Notes: generated from the letters alone by a model not told the origin. Shown: positions 16,793 through 27,903, counted from the stretch's first letter. The stretch: DNA of 64,000 nt from JACMOY01 sp038322575 (GCA_038322575.1 JBBQGB010000006.1:1-64000), one strand, 5' to 3'. Made by a program: numbers and translations.

Positions 16793-17613
16793 GCGACGAG
16801 CTGCTGCGCATCGACGGGCTGGTCCAGCACTTCGGCTCGGGCCCGGGCGTGCTGGACCGGTTGCGCCACCACGAGCCCGCCATCGTGCGCGCCGTCGACG
16901 GCGTCGACCTGGTGCTGCACCGCGGCGAGACCCTCGGCCTGGTGGGCGAGTCCGGCTGCGGCAAGTCGACGCTGAGTCGTTGCGCCGCAGGCCTGTACAC
17001 CCCCACGGCGGGAACCGTCTCGTACGCCGGCGAGGTGCTGGACGGTGCGCCGTCGCGGACCCAGCGACGGATCGTGCAGATGGTCTTCCAGGACCCGTAC
17101 AGCTCGCTGAACCCGCGAATGAGCGTGGGGCAGACGCTGTCGGAGGTGCTGCGCTACCACAAGATCGTGCCCAAGAACCAGGTGCGCCAACGGATCTTCG
17201 AGCTGATGGACCTGGTCGGCCTGCCGCCGCGGGCCGTCGACCAGCTGCCGCGCTCGTTCTCGGGCGGGCAGCGGCAGCGGATCGGGATCGCCCGGGCGCT
17301 GGCCCTGGAGCCGAAGGTGCTGATCGCTGACGAGCCGGTGTCGGCCCTGGACGTCTCGGTGCAGGCCAACATCATCAACCTGCTGCTCGACCTGAAGGAC
17401 ACCCTGGGCCTGTCGATGCTGTTCGTTTCGCACAACATGGCCGTGGTGCGCCAGATCAGCGACCGGATCGCCGTGATGCACGACGGCGTCATCGTCGAGC
17501 AGGGCCCCACGGCCCAGGTGTTCGAGCACCCGCAGGACCCGTACACCCGGCTGCTGCTCGCCTCGGTGCCCCGGCTGGCGACGCACCCGGTCGACGACAG
17601 GGAGCACGCATGA
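16789..17613 (+). CDS. ABC transporter ATP-binding protein, DppF/OppF type
   Basis: The second ATPase, 274 residues, shows Walker A GESGCGKSTL, Q-loop FQDPYSSLNP, signature FSGGQRQRIGIA, Walker B LIADEPVSALD and switch FVSHNMAVV. It ends soon after the ATPase core (DPYTRLLLASVP), so it lacks the cysteine-rich tail of its partner and is slightly short for DppF. The GTG start was chosen for the GTGA overlap with the preceding gene. The stop overlaps the isoaspartyl peptidase start as ATGA, tying the importer to a hydrolase. Confidence 0.92.
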   Translation: MSDELLRIDGLVQHFGSGPGVLDRLRHHEPAIVRAVDGVDLVLHRGETLGLVGESGCGKSTLSRCAAGLYTPTAGTVSYAGEVLDGAPSRTQRRIVQMVFQDPYSSLNPRMSVGQTLSEVLRYHKIVPKNQVRQRIFELMDLVGLPPRAVDQLPRSFSGGQRQRIGIARALALEPKVLIADEPVSALDVSVQANIINLLLDLKDTLGLSMLFVSHNMAVVRQISDRIAVMHDGVIVEQGPTAQVFEHPQDPYTRLLLASVPRLATHPVDDREHA

Positions 17614-18557
17614 CCAGCTCGGTGATCATCGGCAGCGAGCGCAGCGAGATCGGCCTGCCGCTGGGCATGGACGTGCTGCGCGCCGGCGGGTCCGCCCTGG
17701 ACGCGGTCGAGGCGGCGCTGCGGGCCTGCGAGGACAACCTGGCCGACCACTACGTCGGCACGGGCGGGCTGCCGAACGCCCAGGGCGTGGTCGAGCTGGA
17801 CGCGTCGCTGATGGTCGGGTCGACCCGCGGGTTCGGTGCGGTCGGTGCGCTGCAGGGGTACCCGCACCCGATCTCGGTCGCGCGCGCGGTGCTCGAGCGG
17901 CTGCCGCAGCACTGCCTGCTCGTCGGTGAGGGGGCGGCCCTGTTCGCGCGCGAGCACGGGTTCGAGACGGCGGACCTGCTGACGGCGGAGTCCCGCCGGC
18001 TGTTCCGCGAGGCGCTGGCGCCCTCGACCGAGTCGGTCGAGGGCGAGCGCACCGCGAGCCAGGCCGGCGACGAGGCGTACCGGTTGGCCGCCATCGACCT
18101 GGTCGACCGGTTCGCCCCGCACGACGGGCCCTGGGGCACGATCAACGTCATCGCGCTGGACTCCCACGGCGAGATGGTGGTGGGGGTCTCGACCAGCGGC
18201 TACCCGTGGAAGTTCCCGGGCCGCATCGGTGACTCGGCCCTGCCGGGCGCCGGCAACTGGTGCGACCTTCGGGGCGGTGGCGCGGCATGCACGGGTCGGG
18301 GCGAGCTGAGCATGCGCTCGGGCACCGCCCGCACCGTCGTCGACGCCCTGACCCGCGGCGAGGACGTCGAGAAGGCGTGCCGCGGTGCGCTCGCCGACGC
18401 GGCCGACCTGCCCGACCCGTTCCGCGCCGAGCTGCGCGTCCTCGCGCTCACCCCGGACGGTCGCCACGGCGGTGCCGCGGGCAGCCCGGGCGCGACGTAC
18501 TCGGTCATGACCCCGGGGGACGACGTCCCCCGCACCCACCCCAGGAGCGTGCTGTGA
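17610..18557 (+). CDS. Isoaspartyl peptidase / asparaginase family N-terminal-nucleophile hydrolase
   Basis: This 315-residue protein is a family T2 hydrolase (asparaginase, isoaspartyl peptidase or glycosylasparaginase). These are made as proenzymes that cut themselves so that a threonine becomes the N-terminal nucleophile. Here that residue is the Thr in PWGTINVIALD (near residue 175), followed by substrate-site stretches GVSTSGYPWKFPGRIGDSA and the turn with GRGELSMRSG. The start contains GLPLGMDVLRAGGSALDAV, also typical. It lies inside the importer operon with overlaps at both ends, so its job is likely hydrolysis of imported beta-aspartyl or amide-linked material. Confidence 0.87.
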   Translation: MTSSVIIGSERSEIGLPLGMDVLRAGGSALDAVEAALRACEDNLADHYVGTGGLPNAQGVVELDASLMVGSTRGFGAVGALQGYPHPISVARAVLERLPQHCLLVGEGAALFAREHGFETADLLTAESRRLFREALAPSTESVEGERTASQAGDEAYRLAAIDLVDRFAPHDGPWGTINVIALDSHGEMVVGVSTSGYPWKFPGRIGDSALPGAGNWCDLRGGGAACTGRGELSMRSGTARTVVDALTRGEDVEKACRGALADAADLPDPFRAELRVLALTPDGRHGGAAGSPGATYSVMTPGDDVPRTHPRSVL

Positions 18558-19378
18558 AGATCTACGTCTCGTCCGACATGGAGGGCACGGCCGGCGTCGT
18601 CGACTGGTCGCAGTGCCTCGCCCCCGAGCCCGAGTACGAGTACTACCGCGGGTTGCTGCAGGCCGAGGTGAACGCGGCCATCGAGGGGGCGATGTCGGCC
18701 GGCGCGACCTCGTTCCTGGTCAACGACTCGCACTCCAGCATGCAGAACCTGCGGCCGCACGCCCTGGCGGGGAACGCGCGGTACCTGTCGGGACGGCACA
18801 AGCCGATGTACATGATGGAGGGCCTGGATCCCACGTACGACGCCGTGTTCTTCGTCAGCTACCACGGGTCGATGGCCAGCGAGGCGTCCGCGCTTTCGCA
18901 CACGTACAACCCCCGGGCGATCGGCCGGGTGCTGCTGAACGGCGTCGAGGTCGGCGAGTCCGGCATCAACGCGCTCGTCGCGCTCGGTCACGGCGTGCCG
19001 ATCGTCCTGGTCACCGGCGACGACACGACCGCCGACGAGGCCGAGCGCATCTGCCCCGGCATCCACTCCGCCGTCGTCAAGACCTCGGTCACCCGCTTCG
19101 CCGCGGACAGCCTGCACCCGACGGCAGCGTGCGAGCTGATCCGCGAGCGCGCTGCCGCGGCGGTCGCGGGACTCGGCACCGCCCGGCCACCGCGGATCGA
19201 GCTGCCGGCGACGCTGGAGGTGCTGTTCCACAACGGTGACCTCGCCCAGATGGCGACCCGGATCAGCGGTGTCGAGAGGGTCGACGCGCGCACGGTGACC
19301 ATCACCGACGACGACCCGATCCGGCTCTACCAGACGTTCATCACCGTCGTGCTGCTCACCCGGGCGATCGTCGAGTAG
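18554..19378 (+). CDS. M55 family D-aminopeptidase (DppA-like)
   Basis: A 274-residue M55 peptidase related to Bacillus DppA, a binuclear zinc D-aminopeptidase active on short peptides with N-terminal D-residues. Metal-site stretches are present: VSSDMEGTAGVVDW at the N-terminus, VNDSHSSMQNL, SYHGSMAS followed by LSHTYNP, and ALGHGVPIVLVTGDD. The GTG start has AGGAG seven bases upstream and overlaps the previous stop as GTGA. It is the last gene of the rightward operon. In Bacillus dppA is also joined to a dipeptide ABC importer, so this arrangement has a known parallel, with the added T2 hydrolase. Confidence 0.9.
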   Translation: MKIYVSSDMEGTAGVVDWSQCLAPEPEYEYYRGLLQAEVNAAIEGAMSAGATSFLVNDSHSSMQNLRPHALAGNARYLSGRHKPMYMMEGLDPTYDAVFFVSYHGSMASEASALSHTYNPRAIGRVLLNGVEVGESGINALVALGHGVPIVLVTGDDTTADEAERICPGIHSAVVKTSVTRFAADSLHPTAACELIRERAAAAVAGLGTARPPRIELPATLEVLFHNGDLAQMATRISGVERVDARTVTITDDDPIRLYQTFITVVLLTRAIVE

Positions 19379-19459
19379 CCCCTACGCTGCGCCCATCACC
19401 GACGTTGCGCCCGACCCCGCTGGTGCACGGCCGCGGGGCGTCGGCGGCTGACGCGGTTG

Positions 19460-19488
19460 TTGACAGCGCCGCCCCGCGTGGCGAGGGT
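19460..19488 (+). promoter_or_regulatory. Likely promoter of the carbonic anhydrase gene
   Basis: TTGACA (19460-19465), 17 bases, then GAGGGT (19483-19488). The -35 box is perfect and the -10 box is weak. It would give a leader of about 35 bases before the ATG at 19531. It separates this gene from the peptide operon that ends at 19378. Confidence 0.45.
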
Positions 19489-19530
19489 TTGGAGACCGCG
19501 CCCACCAACGGATCCCTGGAAGGACCCACC

Positions 19531-20022
19531 ATGTCGGTGACCGACGAGCTCGTGAGCAACGCCGCGCGGTACGCCGTGGGCTTCGACAAGGGTGACCTGC
19601 CGCTGCCGCCGGCGCGGCACGTCGCGGTGGTGGCCTGCATGGACGCGCGGCTGAACGTCTACGGGCTGCTGGGTCTGACCGAGGGTGACGCGCACGTCAT
19701 CCGCAACGCCGGCGGCATCGTCACCCAGGACGAGCTGCGCTCGCTGGCGATCAGCCAGCGGCTGCTCGGCACCACCGAGATCATCCTCATCCACCACACC
19801 GACTGCGGGATGCTCACGTTCACCGACGACGCGTTCCGTCAGTCGATCGCGGACGAGACGGGCGTCAAGCCCACCTGGGCGTCCGAGGCGTTCACCGACC
19901 TGGACGCCGACGTGCGCCAGAACATCGCCCGGATCCACGCCGAGACGGCGATCCCGGTCAAGGACTCGGTGCGCGGCTTCGTCTACGACGTCGCCACCGG
20001 GGCACTGCGCGAGGTCGCCTGA
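19531..20022 (+). CDS. Beta-class carbonic anhydrase
   Basis: A 163-residue beta-carbonic anhydrase, interconverting carbon dioxide and bicarbonate in the cytoplasm. The zinc site is complete: VVACMDARL (Cys and the Asp-Arg dyad, near residue 35) and LIHHTDCGML (His and Cys, near 88-91). IRNAGGIVTQDELRSLAIS lies between them. The short size matches the type represented by mycobacterial Rv1284. The ATG has GGAAGGA six bases upstream. The following kinase gene starts five bases after the stop. Confidence 0.93.
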   Translation: MSVTDELVSNAARYAVGFDKGDLPLPPARHVAVVACMDARLNVYGLLGLTEGDAHVIRNAGGIVTQDELRSLAISQRLLGTTEIILIHHTDCGMLTFTDDAFRQSIADETGVKPTWASEAFTDLDADVRQNIARIHAETAIPVKDSVRGFVYDVATGALREVA

Positions 20023-20026
20023 GCCG

Positions 20027-20647
20027 GTGTCCGACGACCTGGGCGCCCTCGCCGAGCGGGCGCTGGCCCTGACGCGCGGTGGCCGGCGTGCGCTGCTGGG
20101 CATCACCGGGGCACCGGGAGCCGGCAAGTCCACGCTCGTGACCGAGCTGCTCGCGCTGCTGCCGGCCGCGTCGGTGGCGCACGTGCCGATGGACGGGTTC
20201 CACCTCGCGGACGTCGAGCTCGACCGGCTCGGTCGGCGCGACCGCAAGGGCGCCCCGGACACCTTCGACGTCGCCGGTTACGTCAGCGTGCTGCGTCGGA
20301 TCCGCGACGACACGACGGACGTCGTCTACGCGCCGGGTTTCGAGCGCACCCTCGACCAGCCGATCGCCGCCAGCATCGCCGTCGAGCCCGCGGCTCGGCT
20401 GGTGATCACCGAGGGCAACTACCTGCTGCACCACGAGGGCCTGTGGCCCTCGCTCGCGCCCGTGCTCGACGAGGTCTGGTACGTCGACCTGCCCGACGCG
20501 GTGCGGCTGGCCCGGCTGGTGGCCCGCCACGCGGCGTACGGCAAGACGGTCGAGCAGGCGTCGGCCTGGGCCCACGGGTCGGACCAGGCTAACGCCGACC
20601 TGGTGGCGGCGACGCGCGGACGGGCCGACCTGGTCGTGCTGCGCTGA
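20027..20647 (+). CDS. P-loop nucleoside/sugar kinase family protein
   Basis: A 206-residue kinase of the uridine kinase/pantothenate kinase-like P-loop group. Walker A is GAPGAGKSTL (near residue 26), followed by VPMDGFHLAD, which positions the phosphate acceptor, and LVITEGNYLL and VWYVDLPD. Actinobacterial relatives are usually called nucleoside/nucleotide kinase family proteins; some act on fructose or other small substrates, so the acceptor is open. The GTG start lies five bases after the carbonic anhydrase stop. The stop is two bases from that of the convergent PAP2 gene. Confidence 0.85.
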   Translation: MSDDLGALAERALALTRGGRRALLGITGAPGAGKSTLVTELLALLPAASVAHVPMDGFHLADVELDRLGRRDRKGAPDTFDVAGYVSVLRRIRDDTTDVVYAPGFERTLDQPIAASIAVEPAARLVITEGNYLLHHEGLWPSLAPVLDEVWYVDLPDAVRLARLVARHAAYGKTVEQASAWAHGSDQANADLVAATRGRADLVVLR

Positions 20648-20649
20648 CG

Positions 20650-21456
20650 TCAGTCGCGCCCGCGCACCGTGAGCAGCAGCCGGTGGGCGACGATCACCAC
20701 GGTCAGCCAGGCCAGGCCGAGCGCCCAGGCGACCAGCACGTCGCTGAGCCAGTGCGCGCCGAGGTAGACCCGCGACAGGCCCATCGTGGCGGCGAACGCG
20801 GCGGCCAGGCTGACGGTCAGGGCGCGTAGGCGGGCCGAGCGCTGCTCGCGCACCAACAGGTAGGCGACGATCCCGGCGATGGCCAGGGAGTTCAGGGCGT
20901 GCCCGCTGGGGAACGAGGGCGTGCTCTCGAACGGGGGGATCGCGTCGGCCATCGGGGGCCGGGTGCGACCGACGACCGCCTTGCCGATGACGGTGAGGGC
21001 TAGCGAGCCCGCGGCCGTCACGGCGACGAGGACGACCGGCGTCCAGCGGCGCCAGACCACGGCCAGGGTCACGGCGGTCAGGGTCGCGAGCACCGCCATG
21101 CCGACCGAGCCGCCGACGAACGCGTAGCCGGCCGCGACGTCGTTGCCGAGGGAGGTGCGCTGGCTAATCACGGCGTCCAGCGCCGGACGGTCGAGCAGCG
21201 CGACGCCGTCGGCCTCGGTGACGCTGTCGTAGACCGCGCCCGCGAGCGCGGTCAGCGCCGCAGCGAGGACGAAGCCAACGACGAGGGTCAGGGTCAGCAC
21301 CTGGTGCGGCGCCAGCCACTCGCGCAAGCGGTGGGCACCGCGGGCGACGAGCCGGCCGCCGGCGCTCGCCCAGTGCGTGAGGTCGCGCGCGCCGACGTAC
21401 CGCTGGTCGCCCGGCTCGTCCAGCAGCGAAGGGGTCATGGGGGACGAGCCTGCCAC
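20650..21456 (-). CDS. PAP2 family membrane phosphatase
   Basis: A 268-residue integral membrane phosphatase, probably dephosphorylating a lipid phosphate or undecaprenyl pyrophosphate on the outer face. The three PAP2 motifs are GKAVVGRTRPP, SFPSGHAL and SRVYLGAHWLSDV, set among about six membrane helices. The GTG start has GAGG eight bases upstream; an in-frame ATG at 21438 would remove six residues. The N-terminal 45 residues are soluble and cytoplasmic. Confidence 0.88.
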   Translation of the reverse strand: MAGSSPMTPSLLDEPGDQRYVGARDLTHWASAGGRLVARGAHRLREWLAPHQVLTLTLVVGFVLAAALTALAGAVYDSVTEADGVALLDRPALDAVISQRTSLGNDVAAGYAFVGGSVGMAVLATLTAVTLAVVWRRWTPVVLVAVTAAGSLALTVIGKAVVGRTRPPMADAIPPFESTPSFPSGHALNSLAIAGIVAYLLVREQRSARLRALTVSLAAAFAATMGLSRVYLGAHWLSDVLVAWALGLAWLTVVIVAHRLLLTVRGRD

Positions 21457-21506
21457 GGCAGCACCCTCGCGCGCGCCCCGACCGCGACCGGTGACAACCT
21501 GGGCCC

Positions 21507-22190
21507 ATGCCCACCACCCCGCGCCCCGAGGTCATCGTCCTCGACGTCAACGAGACGCTGTCCGACCTGGCGCCGATGGCGCAGCGGTTCGAGGACGTCG
21601 GCGCGCCCGGCCACCTCGCCGCGACCTGGTTCGCGGGGGTGCTGCGGGACGGCTTCGCGCTGACCGCCGTCGGCGCCACCGCGCGCTTCGCCGACCTCGC
21701 GGCCGCCGTGCTCGCCACCGTGCTGCACCCCGTCGCGCTCGACCGGCCGGTGGACGAGGCGACCCGGCACGTGCTGGCGGGCTTCGACGAGCTGACCGTC
21801 CACCCGGACGTCGGGCCCGGCGTCCGGTCGCTCGCCGCCGACGGGCAGCGGCTGGTCACCCTGAGCAACGGCGCGGCGAGCGTCGCCGAGGGGTTGTTGA
21901 CGCGGGCCGGCCTCGCCGATGCGTTCGAGGCGACGCTGAGCGTCCAGGACGCCGGTGTGTGGAAGCCCGCCGCGGGCTCGTACCGCTGGGCCGCCGGTCG
22001 CTGCGGGGTGCAGCCGGCGGCGATGATGCTGGTGGCCGTGCACCCGTGGGACGTCGACGGCGCCCACCGCGCCGGGCTGCGGTCGGCGTGGGTGAACCGG
22101 GCGGGCGCGCCGTACCCCTCGACGTTCACCGCACCCGACCTCGAGGTCGGCTCGCTGACCGAGCTCGCGGACCGGCTGCGCGCCGCGTGA
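21507..22190 (+). CDS. Haloacid dehalogenase type II-like hydrolase
   Basis: A 227-residue HAD hydrolase similar to (S)-2-haloacid dehalogenases. Motif I is IVLDVNETLSD (nucleophile Asp near residue 13), motif II LVTLSNGAA, motif III the Lys in VWKPAAGSY, and motif IV VAVHPWDVDGA, where a His-Pro precedes the Trp-Asp of the usual MVAAHxWD pattern. The substrate may be a haloacid or a phosphate ester. The stop overlaps the arr start as GTGA, so the two are translationally coupled. CAACCT six bases before the ATG is compatible with a leaderless transcript. Confidence 0.85.
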   Translation: MPTTPRPEVIVLDVNETLSDLAPMAQRFEDVGAPGHLAATWFAGVLRDGFALTAVGATARFADLAAAVLATVLHPVALDRPVDEATRHVLAGFDELTVHPDVGPGVRSLAADGQRLVTLSNGAASVAEGLLTRAGLADAFEATLSVQDAGVWKPAAGSYRWAAGRCGVQPAAMMLVAVHPWDVDGAHRAGLRSAWVNRAGAPYPSTFTAPDLEVGSLTELADRLRAA

Positions 22191-22675
22191 CCCACCTCCG
22201 CGTGCCCGACGACTTCGACCCGCCCCCGCCCGCGAGTCTGGACGACCACGGCCACGTCACGGGACCCTTCCTGCACGGCACCCGGACCGCGTTCGCCCCC
22301 GGTGCCCTGATCAGGCCCGGACGACCGTCGCACTTTCGCCCCGACCGCCCCCTCGAGCACGTCTACTTCACGACGCGAACCGAGACCGCCGCCTGGGGCG
22401 CGGAGCTCGCCGCGTCGCTCGCCCCCGCCGGTGACGGCGGACCGAGCACGGCACGGGTCTACGAGGTCGAGCCGCTCGGCCGGTTCGAGGACGACCCCAA
22501 CGTCACCGACCGCCGGTTCGCCGGGAACCCCACCCGGTCGTACCGGTCGCGTGAACCCCTGCGCGTCGTCGTCGAGGTCACCGACTGGGCCAGGCACTCG
22601 CCCGAGGAGCTCGAGGGGATGCTGGCGTCGCTGGCCCGGCTTCGAGACCAGGGTCTGGACCTCGTCCAGGACTAG
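22187..22675 (+). CDS. arr: NAD-dependent rifamycin ADP-ribosyltransferase
   Basis: This 162-residue protein matches Arr, which inactivates rifamycins by transferring ADP-ribose from NAD to the ansa-chain hydroxyl. Family stretches are GPFLHGTRTAFAPG near the start, HVYFTTRTETAAWGAELA, VYEVEPLGRFEDDPNVTD, FAGNPTRSYRSREPLRVV and VTDWARHSPEEL. It is about 20 residues longer than the mycobacterial protein, mostly at the N-terminus (VTHLRVPDDFDPPPPASLDD). The GTG start overlaps the dehalogenase stop as GTGA. Chromosomal arr genes are common in soil actinobacteria and need not mean recent transfer. Confidence 0.93.
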   Translation: MTHLRVPDDFDPPPPASLDDHGHVTGPFLHGTRTAFAPGALIRPGRPSHFRPDRPLEHVYFTTRTETAAWGAELAASLAPAGDGGPSTARVYEVEPLGRFEDDPNVTDRRFAGNPTRSYRSREPLRVVVEVTDWARHSPEELEGMLASLARLRDQGLDLVQD

Positions 22676-22703
22676 CCCCTCAGGAGCGGGCAGAGTCCTC
22701 GGT

Positions 22704-23573
22704 GTGGACATCACCGCCGAGCTCGTGCGCCGTCTGGTCGACGGCCAGCTCCCCGCGTGGTCCGGCCTGCCGATCACGGCCGTGCCCCGCCAGGGCAACG
22801 ACAACCGCACCTTCCGACTGGGCGAGGACCTCGCCGTCCGGCTGCCTGCACACGAGCGCTACGTCGCGGGGATCACCAAGGAGGACACGTTCCTCCCGGT
22901 GATCGGCCGGCACGTGAGCGTCGCCGTACCCGTCCCGGTGGCGACCGGCCGGCCCACGGTCGACTACCCGCACCCCTGGTCGGTCCGCCGCTGGGTGGTC
23001 GGTGACACGCCGGACCAGGACCCCCACCTGGACCGGGCGCGGTTCGCCCACGACCTCGGCGGGTTCCTGCGCGAGCTGCGCGCGGTGCCCACCGCCAGCG
23101 GCCCTGCCGCCGGGCAGCACTCGTTCTACCGGGGCTGCCACCTGAGCGTGTACGGCGACCAGGTGCAGGCCGCGCTGGGCGAGCTCGCGGGTGAGGTCGA
23201 CGTCGCCGCCTGCCAGGCCATCTGGCGCGAGGCGGTGCGCACCGTGTGGGCGAGCGCTCCCGTGTGGGTGCACGGGGATGTCGCGGTCGGCAACCTGCTG
23301 ACCACCGGAGGCAGGCTGTCTGCCGTCATCGACTTCGGCACCTGTGCCGTCGGCGACCCGGCGTGCGACCTGGTCATCGCCTGGACCTTCCTCGAGGGTG
23401 CGGAACGCGAGACCTTCCGAGCCGCGGCCGGGCTGCCGGCCGACACCTGGGCAAGGGCCCGCGGCTGGGCGCTGTGGAAGGCGCTGATCACCGCGACGAA
23501 CCCGGACGACCCGCAGCACCCCGTGCAGGTGCAGGCGCTCGCTCGACTGCAGAAACAGCCCTACGGGGTCTGA
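22704..23573 (+). CDS. Aminoglycoside phosphotransferase family kinase
   Basis: A 289-residue protein with the kinase-like APH fold. The nucleotide lysine lies in a reduced N-lobe (FRLGEDLAVRLP). The catalytic loop is WVHGDVAVGNLLTT and the metal Asp is in VIDFGTCAVGDPACDL. This sub-type (HGDxAxGNLL, GVGDPACDL) is widespread in actinobacteria and most members have no proven drug substrate. The GTG at 22704 follows CAGAGT by seven bases, in line with a leaderless start, while the nearest AGGAG is too far away. The stop overlaps that of the convergent GNAT gene by 13 bases. Confidence 0.85.
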   Translation: MDITAELVRRLVDGQLPAWSGLPITAVPRQGNDNRTFRLGEDLAVRLPAHERYVAGITKEDTFLPVIGRHVSVAVPVPVATGRPTVDYPHPWSVRRWVVGDTPDQDPHLDRARFAHDLGGFLRELRAVPTASGPAAGQHSFYRGCHLSVYGDQVQAALGELAGEVDVAACQAIWREAVRTVWASAPVWVHGDVAVGNLLTTGGRLSAVIDFGTCAVGDPACDLVIAWTFLEGAERETFRAAAGLPADTWARARGWALWKALITATNPDDPQHPVQVQALARLQKQPYGV

Positions 23574-24103
23574 CGCGCGGCGCGCTCCGAGCGCAGGACT
23601 CCCATCAGCACGATGTCCTCGTACGCCCCCCGCACCCAGGCGTGCTCGCGCTGTCGTCCCTCGATCACGAAACCCGCCTTCTCGTACGCGCGGATCGCCC
23701 CCACGTTCGAGGCGATCGCCTGCAGGTGGATCCGGCGCAGGTTGCAGCGCACGAACCCGAACTCGACGAGCTGGGTGATCGCCGTCGTCCCGATCCCGCG
23801 CCCCCGCGCACCCGGGACCAGGCTGATTCCGGCCTCTGCGTGGCGGGCGAGAGCATCGATGTCGAACAGCGACGCGCCGCCCACGGCCACCCCGTCGAGG
23901 TCGACGACGAAGGACACGCTGTCCCCGGACGCGACGCCGTCCGCAGCGCGCGCGAGCCGAGCCTGGAACGCCTCTCTGGTCAGGGGGTGCGGCGCCTGCG
24001 GGTTGCGCTCCTCCCACGTGTCCAGGTCCGCGGCGATCTCGTACAGGACGTCGAGGTCGGCGTCGGTGCGCGCTCGCAGCGACACGGTGGGCGTCTTCGG
24101 CAC
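23561..24103 (-). CDS. GNAT family N-acetyltransferase (RimJ/RimL type)
   Basis: A 180-residue acetyltransferase. The acetyl-CoA pyrophosphate loop is VPGARGRGIGTTAI, and the C-terminal NVGAIRAYEKAGFVIEGRQR is the usual RimJ/RimL ending. The substrate is unknown; relatives modify ribosomal protein N-termini, antibiotics or polyamines. The GTG at 24103 follows TAGGGT by seven bases, supporting a leaderless start; another in-frame GTG at 24112 would overlap that box. It ends inside the kinase gene on the other strand. Confidence 0.85.
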   Translation of the reverse strand: MPKTPTVSLRARTDADLDVLYEIAADLDTWEERNPQAPHPLTREAFQARLARAADGVASGDSVSFVVDLDGVAVGGASLFDIDALARHAEAGISLVPGARGRGIGTTAITQLVEFGFVRCNLRRIHLQAIASNVGAIRAYEKAGFVIEGRQREHAWVRGAYEDIVLMGVLRSERAARQTP

Positions 24104-24150
24104 GTCCGGCACCCTACGCGCGAAGCCGCTGCCGATCCCGGTGGCCGCGA

Positions 24151-26880
<2,730 letters not shown>

Positions 26881-26925
26881 GGTCTGCTGCTCTCACGTCG
26901 TCGGGAGGTCGCGGCCGGGACCGAC

Positions 26926-26935
26926 AGCCTAGAGT
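26926..26935. promoter_or_regulatory. Overlapping divergent -10 boxes between ppdK and the FAH gene
   Basis: Within AGCCTAGAGT the top strand reads TAGAGT (26930-26935) and the bottom strand reads TAGGCT (26931-26926), sharing two bases. Either would give a short 5' leader: about 30 bases for the FAH gene, which has GGAGGTG before its ATG, and about 40 for ppdK. The two polymerase footprints would clash. Confidence 0.4.
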
Positions 26936-26973
26936 CACCCTCACCGTGACAGCACGGGGACGGAGGTGAGCCA

Positions 26974-27903
26974 ATGCGATTCGTGACGTTCACCACGGCG
27001 GGTTCGACCGAACCTGCCTGGGCGCTGGACCGCGACGGCGGCACCCGCGTCGGGGTGCAGCTGCGCGACGGGACGATCCACGCGCTGGCGGCCGGGCTTC
27101 GGCTGGTCGACCTGCTGGGTGACCTTTCTGCGGCTGCCGCGCGTGCGACGTCCGAGGTGTTCGCCACCGCCGGCGTGCGGCTGCTGCCGCCGGTGCCGGC
27201 GCCGCCGTCCTTACGCGACTTCATGACCTTCGAGCAGCACGTGGCCGGAGCGGTGCGCAACCGAGGACCCGACGCGACGGTAGCGCCGGCGTGGTACCAG
27301 ATCCCCACGTTCTACTTCTCCAACCCCGCGGGTCTGATCGGGGCTCACGACCCGGTGCCGATGCCCCCGGGCTGCTCACGTCTCGACCTCGAGCTCGAGG
27401 TCGCCGTCGTCATCGCGCGTCCGGGCACCGACATCACGGTCGCGGACGCCCTCTCGCACGTCGCCGGGTACACGCTGCTCAACGACTGGTCGGCGCGCGA
27501 CCTGCAGTGGCACGAGATGCGCATCGGCCTGGGACCGGCCAAGGGCAAGGACACCGCCACCACGCTGGGTCCCGCACTGGTGACGCCGGACGAGCTGGAC
27601 GGCGTCGACGTCGGCCTTCGCGCGTACGTGAACGGCGACCTGCTCGGCTCGGACTCGTTGTCGCACATGCACTGGAGCTTCGCGCAGATGATCGCGTACG
27701 CCTCGCGCGGCACCTGGCTGCGCGCCGGTGACGTTCTCGGGTCGGGCACCTGCGGTGACGGGTGCCTCGCCGAGCTGTGGGGCAACCGCGGGCCGGACGC
27801 GCGGCCCAGCCTGCAGGTCGGTGACCGGGTGCGGCTCGAGGCCGACGTCCTCGGCACGGTCGAGAACGAGGTCGTGGCCGGCGTCCCCACCACCCCGCTC
27901 TGA
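26974..27903 (+). CDS. Fumarylacetoacetate hydrolase family protein
   Basis: A 309-residue FAH-superfamily enzyme. An N-terminal domain is followed by the catalytic fold with LDLELEVAVVI (metal glutamates), YTLLNDWSARDLQ, the lysine stretch GPAKGKDTATTLGP and VLGSGTCGDGCLAELWG. These enzymes hydrolyse or decarboxylate 2-oxo acid derivatives in aromatic degradation, including fumarylpyruvate and acylpyruvates; the particular substrate is unclear. The size is near that of FAHD proteins with an N-terminal extension. The ATG has GGAGGTG about six bases upstream, one of the few strong ribosome sites on this stretch. Confidence 0.88.
   Translation: MRFVTFTTAGSTEPAWALDRDGGTRVGVQLRDGTIHALAAGLRLVDLLGDLSAAAARATSEVFATAGVRLLPPVPAPPSLRDFMTFEQHVAGAVRNRGPDATVAPAWYQIPTFYFSNPAGLIGAHDPVPMPPGCSRLDLELEVAVVIARPGTDITVADALSHVAGYTLLNDWSARDLQWHEMRIGLGPAKGKDTATTLGPALVTPDELDGVDVGLRAYVNGDLLGSDSLSHMHWSFAQMIAYASRGTWLRAGDVLGSGTCGDGCLAELWGNRGPDARPSLQVGDRVRLEADVLGTVENEVVAGVPTTPL

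Noticed and set aside
16978..17330. Second frame within the DppF-type ATPase gene
   Set aside because: Arg/Gly-rich out-of-frame reading of a conserved ATPase; no independent support.
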